Below the pieces are notes generated by a model that had not been told where the DNA came from, searched no databases, and saw only the letters and a list, made by a program, of their open reading frames with translations. Shown piece after piece: positions 61,821 to 64,000 of a stretch of 64,000 nt of DNA (positions are counted from its first letter, which is position 1; each line of letters opens with the position of its first letter). Both the position numbers and the translations under genes were made by a program. Source of the DNA: Rhizobium tibeticum (GTDB lineage: Bacteria > Pseudomonadota > Alphaproteobacteria > Rhizobiales > Rhizobiaceae); contig NZ_FOCV01000008.1 of NCBI RefSeq assembly GCF_900110205.1, positions 151,013-215,012 on the forward strand, given 5' to 3'.

Positions 61821-61930
61821 CTCTTCTCCCCGGCGGGGAGAAGTGCCTCGCTTGCAAGGCGATGAGGGGGAGTGCGGCAGATTCAGGGCCGGCCCTCCGG
61901 GCCACCTTCTCCCCGCCGGGGCGAAGGGGA
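61821..61930. repeat. RIME-type palindromic repeat element
   Basis: Two palindromes flank a GC-rich middle: CTTCTCCCC (61823-61831) / GGGGAGAAG (61835-61843), and CCTTCTCCCC (61905-61914) / GGGGCGAAGG (61918-61927) with one mismatch. This is the layout of the rhizobial RIME elements. It occupies the 175-base gap between the binding-protein gene and the ATPase gene, inside the operon. Identification is from memory of the consensus. Confidence 0.7.
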
Positions 61931-61945
61931 CAAAGGCCGATGCCC

Positions 61946-62974
61946 TTACTCCTCGATACCCTTCGTGCCGCGGCGCTTCAGGTACTTATCCCAATAGAAG
62001 TCCTCGGCATTTTCGGCAGTGACGATCGAAAGACCATTATCGACCACCGGGATGCTCATCGGGTTGAAGCCCGAGCGCTTGGCGTCGTTCATTGGGTCGA
62101 TCAGTTCCGGATGCTTGGAAAGCCACAACAGCATGAAGCCCATGTAACCCTGCATGCCCTGGTTCGGGTTGATCGAGCCGAAGACTTCGCCAGCCTTGAT
62201 CATGTCGAGAATGTTGGCGTTGACGTCGGCGCACATGACAAGAACCTTGCCGCCGTTTTCCTTGGACGCCTGTGAGGCGCCGATCGCGGAGTTCGCTTCC
62301 GGCATGAAGACCGCGCCGAGATTCGGATTTGCCTGGATGATGCTTGAAAGCCCCTGATAGGCCTTGGTCGGGTCCTGGTTGGAAGCGGCGCGACCGACCA
62401 GCTTCATGTCCGGCCACTTTTCTTCCATACGGCCGATGAAGGCGGCGATGCGCTTGTCGTGATTGTCCTGACCCGGATTTTCCAGAACTGCATATTCGCC
62501 CTTGCCACCCAGCTTCTCGGCGATTGCGTCGGCGGCATAGATGCCTTCGCGGGTGTTGTCCGAGGTGATAAACGAGACGCGCTTGGAAAGGGGCGAGTCG
62601 GCGGCAAACGTGACGACGGCCGTGCCCTGCTCGATGGCGCGGTTGATCGGCTCGATGAACGGATCGGAGTTCATCGGATGGACGAGGATGCCAGCCGGAT
62701 TCTGGGCCAGAGCCTGGTCGAAGGTTGCGATCTGCTTGTTGACGTCATATTCCGGCGTGCCGGTATATTCGGTTTCGCAGCCGAGCTGCTGGCCTGCCTG
62801 CTTGAACATTTCATAGACCGGGAACCAGTATTCCACGCCCGAGACCATGACGTTCATGACGTATTTTTCACCAGGTTTGCAGCGGAACGGATTGTCCGTT
62901 TCCGCGGATGCTGTGCCGGTAAAAAGCGTTGCTGCAAGGACCACCATGGCGGTCGAGCTGATAAATTTGCGCAA
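61946..62974 (-). CDS. Sugar ABC transporter periplasmic binding protein (RbsB/family 4 type), TTG start
   Basis: A 342-residue exported binding protein. A signal peptide (KFISSTAMVVLAATLFTGTASA) precedes the mature part; AQNPAGILVHPMNSDPFIEPINRAIEQGTAVVTFAADSP and NTREGIYAADAIAEKLGGKG are the hinge and ligand-site blocks of the ribose-binding-like family. TTG 62974 has GAGGAGG 5 bases upstream and begins the signal peptide; the longer ATG frame (63022) has none and would spoil the signal peptide. First gene of the operon, so it senses the imported compound. Confidence 0.93.
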   Translation of the reverse strand: MRKFISSTAMVVLAATLFTGTASAETDNPFRCKPGEKYVMNVMVSGVEYWFPVYEMFKQAGQQLGCETEYTGTPEYDVNKQIATFDQALAQNPAGILVHPMNSDPFIEPINRAIEQGTAVVTFAADSPLSKRVSFITSDNTREGIYAADAIAEKLGGKGEYAVLENPGQDNHDKRIAAFIGRMEEKWPDMKLVGRAASNQDPTKAYQGLSSIIQANPNLGAVFMPEANSAIGASQASKENGGKVLVMCADVNANILDMIKAGEVFGSINPNQGMQGYMGFMLLWLSKHPELIDPMNDAKRSGFNPMSIPVVDNGLSIVTAENAEDFYWDKYLKRRGTKGIEE

Positions 62975-63078
62975 GATTCCTCCTCGAGGCCGAAGCCCCT
63001 CCCAAAAGCCTGAGGGCGTCACGTCGACGCCGCTGACCGCGTTGAAACCGAACTTCCTCCTCGAAGTCCGATGAGAGC

Positions 63079-63107
63079 AATAAAGGCGAAGACGAAATGT
63101 ATGTCAA
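63079..63107 (-). promoter_or_regulatory. Sigma70-type promoter of the nine-gene operon
   Basis: On the minus strand, TTGACA (63107-63102), 17-base spacer, TTTATT (63084-63079). Perfect -35 box and a moderate -10, about 105-130 bases upstream of the TTG start of the binding-protein gene. Confidence 0.6.
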
Positions 63108-63136
63108 TATAATTCACTTAATGAAATATATTTCAT
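63102..63136. promoter_or_regulatory. Tandem SorC operator candidates
   Basis: ATGAAATATATTTCAT at 63121-63136 is a perfect 16-bp palindrome. A degenerate copy (minus strand GTGAATTATATTGACA, 63117-63102, 10 of 16 identical) covers the -35 box. Centre-to-centre distance is 19 bases, about two helical turns, which suits cooperative binding by a tetrameric SorC protein. Confidence 0.55.
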
Positions 63137-63540
63137 GGATAAGCGAAGCGGACTGAATGAGGCTGGGTGGAGAACATCCGCGCAGAGTGGACATGGCTGC
63201 GATGCTCGCCGCCTTTGAGGTGTGGACCAGCGTGTAATTCGCCGATCGCCCGCTGCCTGAAGTTCCTGCTGATGATCCTTGCGAATTGGCCACCACTTTC
63301 GTCCCGATCAATCGCAAGCAACGCTCTCGCGACATCTCCGTAGTCCAGAAAATCGGGAGCGAGAGCCCATAAGGTTTCTGCCAGATAGGTTCCGGCGATA
63401 TCGCGCGCATCGAGCAGTGCTTCGACAAGTCCGTCTGAGTTTCTTTCGAAAGCGCGGTCGAAAGCATACTGCACGGGTGCCTCGGCAGCCGGATCGAATT
63501 CGGCAATATCTGCGAGATCTTCAACGGCGCGCGAGATCAA
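63133..63540 (-). CDS. Hypothetical protein, 135 residues
   Basis: A mostly helical, acidic N-terminal part (SRAVEDLADIAEFDPAAEAP, FERNSDGLVEALLDARDIAGTYLAETLWALAPDFLDYGDVARALLAID), then a less regular basic tail. I do not recognise the family. TTG 63540 has GAGGAG 3 bases upstream, rather close. The codon pattern in the first 100 residues looks coding; the tail past RQRAIGEL may be read-through of a decayed end. It ends inside the operator region of the next operon. Confidence 0.4.
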   Translation of the reverse strand: MISRAVEDLADIAEFDPAAEAPVQYAFDRAFERNSDGLVEALLDARDIAGTYLAETLWALAPDFLDYGDVARALLAIDRDESGGQFARIISRNFRQRAIGELHAGPHLKGGEHRSHVHSARMFSTQPHSVRFAYP

Positions 63541-63667
63541 GCGCTCCTCGGCCCCATTGCGGACCTCCGCTTAGGTACCCACTCGAAACTTATCCATCTT
63601 ATAATTGTGGTTATTATGACGTTCGCGTAAACGGTTTGGGGTGTGCAATCATGATGGAACAGCTACG

Positions 63668-64000
63668 ATGGATGCGATTCACACTGAAGGCTTCGACGCT
63701 GCTTTGACCCTGACCGATCACATTGAGCACCTGCCGGACAGGAAGCGGCGCGAGTTGGCGCGCATCATCGAGATCCTATTTGCCGAGGTCGAGGGGTTTC
63801 AAGCAAGCAAGCTGTCGGAGAAGAAAAGCGCCGGCAGGATCCTGAAGGTCATCCTGTATGGATCCTACGCCAGGGGTGACTGGGTCGAGGATCGCCTCAG
63901 CGGCTACCGCTCTGACTACGACCTGTTGATCGTCGTCAACACCAAGGCCTTTGCCGACGAGCATGACCTCTGGCAAGGCATCGACGAGCAGCTGTTGAAG
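63668..64000 (+). CDS. Nucleotidyltransferase-domain protein (probable NT-HEPN), cut by window end
   Basis: The frame from ATG 63668 stays open for 111 codons to the window end. An N-terminal helical part is followed by VILYGSYARGDW (Gly-Ser at 65-66) and SDYDLLIVV (Asp83, Asp85), the GS...DxD nucleotidyltransferase signature with a longer than usual insertion between the two. Such proteins often carry a C-terminal HEPN domain and act as minimal nucleotidyltransferase/HEPN systems, sometimes toxin-antitoxin like; the rest lies outside the window. Confidence 0.75.
   Translation, partial: MDAIHTEGFDAALTLTDHIEHLPDRKRRELARIIEILFAEVEGFQASKLSEKKSAGRILKVILYGSYARGDWVEDRLSGYRSDYDLLIVVNTKAFADEHDLWQGIDEQLLK

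Noticed and set aside
51403..62974. AI-2 (lsr) uptake operon
   Set aside because: Kinase, SorC regulator, aldolase and CUT2 importer recall lsr, but there is a single permease, no LsrG-like monooxygenase, and extra GlpD-like, AKR and GMC enzymes.
51403..62974. Erythritol (ery) operon
   Set aside because: EryC, and the TpiB/RpiB isomerases typical of rhizobial ery loci, are missing, and the class I aldolase has no counterpart there.
63022..63022. ATG 63022 as start of the sugar-binding protein
   Set aside because: It would add 16 polar residues before the signal peptide and lacks a ribosome-binding site; TTG 62974 has GAGGAGG at proper spacing.
63114..63524. A 136-codon minus-strand ORF overlapping the hypothetical gene at 63133-63540
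   Set aside because: It is an alternate frame of the same strand with Ser/Arg-rich shadow composition; the 63133-63540 frame looks more protein-like.
1..64000. CRISPR arrays, insertion sequences, prophage genes
   Set aside because: No regularly spaced direct repeats, no transposase or integrase motifs and no phage structural genes were seen on reading both strands.

Overview
The window looks like a chromosomal or chromid segment of a fast-growing alphaproteobacterium of the Rhizobiaceae (Rhizobium / Sinorhizobium / Agrobacterium group). This rests on high GC, the neighbouring pheA, kdsB and CycM-type cytochrome genes, a typical rhizobial LepA, a hydroxyproline (hyp-like) catabolic locus, and RIME-like palindromic repeats. 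I see no rRNA, tRNA, CRISPR array or intact insertion sequence. The taxonomy is inference from these landmarks; no database was searched.

Layout. 1-17.9 kb is mostly core: a VOC protein, pheA, kdsB, a membrane-anchored cytochrome c, an AEC transporter, a cold-shock protein, a decayed 2-keto-4-pentenoate hydratase, adenosine kinase, a GyaR-type reductase, a MoeB-like/RecF block, a LssY-C protein, a nitrilase-family protein, a group III truncated haemoglobin with an in-frame stop just upstream, an XRE-cupin regulator with GNAT partner, and lepA. 18.0-24.4 kb is a surface-sugar cluster: RfbF and RfbG make CDP-4-keto-6-deoxyglucose, and an RfbC-like epimerase, an SDR, two C-methyltransferase-like proteins and a CmcI-like protein are placed to convert it to a branched or methylated deoxysugar. 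25.1-30.5 kb is an oppABCDF oligopeptide ABC operon.

30.7-42.4 kb is a hydroxyproline/proline-type catabolic region: a proline-racemase-fold enzyme with Ser/Thr instead of Cys/Cys, a fused aconitase-X (cis-3-hydroxyproline dehydratase type), a D-amino-acid dehydrogenase, a polar amino-acid ABC transporter, an aldehyde dehydrogenase, an Ldh-family imine reductase, a DapA-family deaminase and a GntR/FCD regulator. Two recurring sequence elements (TTGTCGACAA and a long TTGTATACT element) lie in its control regions. 42.7-51.4 kb is looser accessory DNA: a diguanylate cyclase, a DUF2971 protein, an AI-2E family transporter, an amidohydrolase remnant, a class III cyclase with TPRs, and a small HTH gene behind a three-half-site operator.

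51.4-63.1 kb is one nine-gene leftward operon: sugar-binding protein, RbsA-like ATPase, permease, SorC regulator, aldo/keto reductase, GlpD-like dehydrogenase, class I aldolase, FGGY kinase and GMC oxidoreductase. It has a visible sigma70-type promoter and a perfect 16-bp palindrome in front. It resembles parts of the erythritol and lsr loci but matches neither. I regard it as the best candidate here for an uncharacterised catabolic pathway. The window ends inside a nucleotidyltransferase gene.
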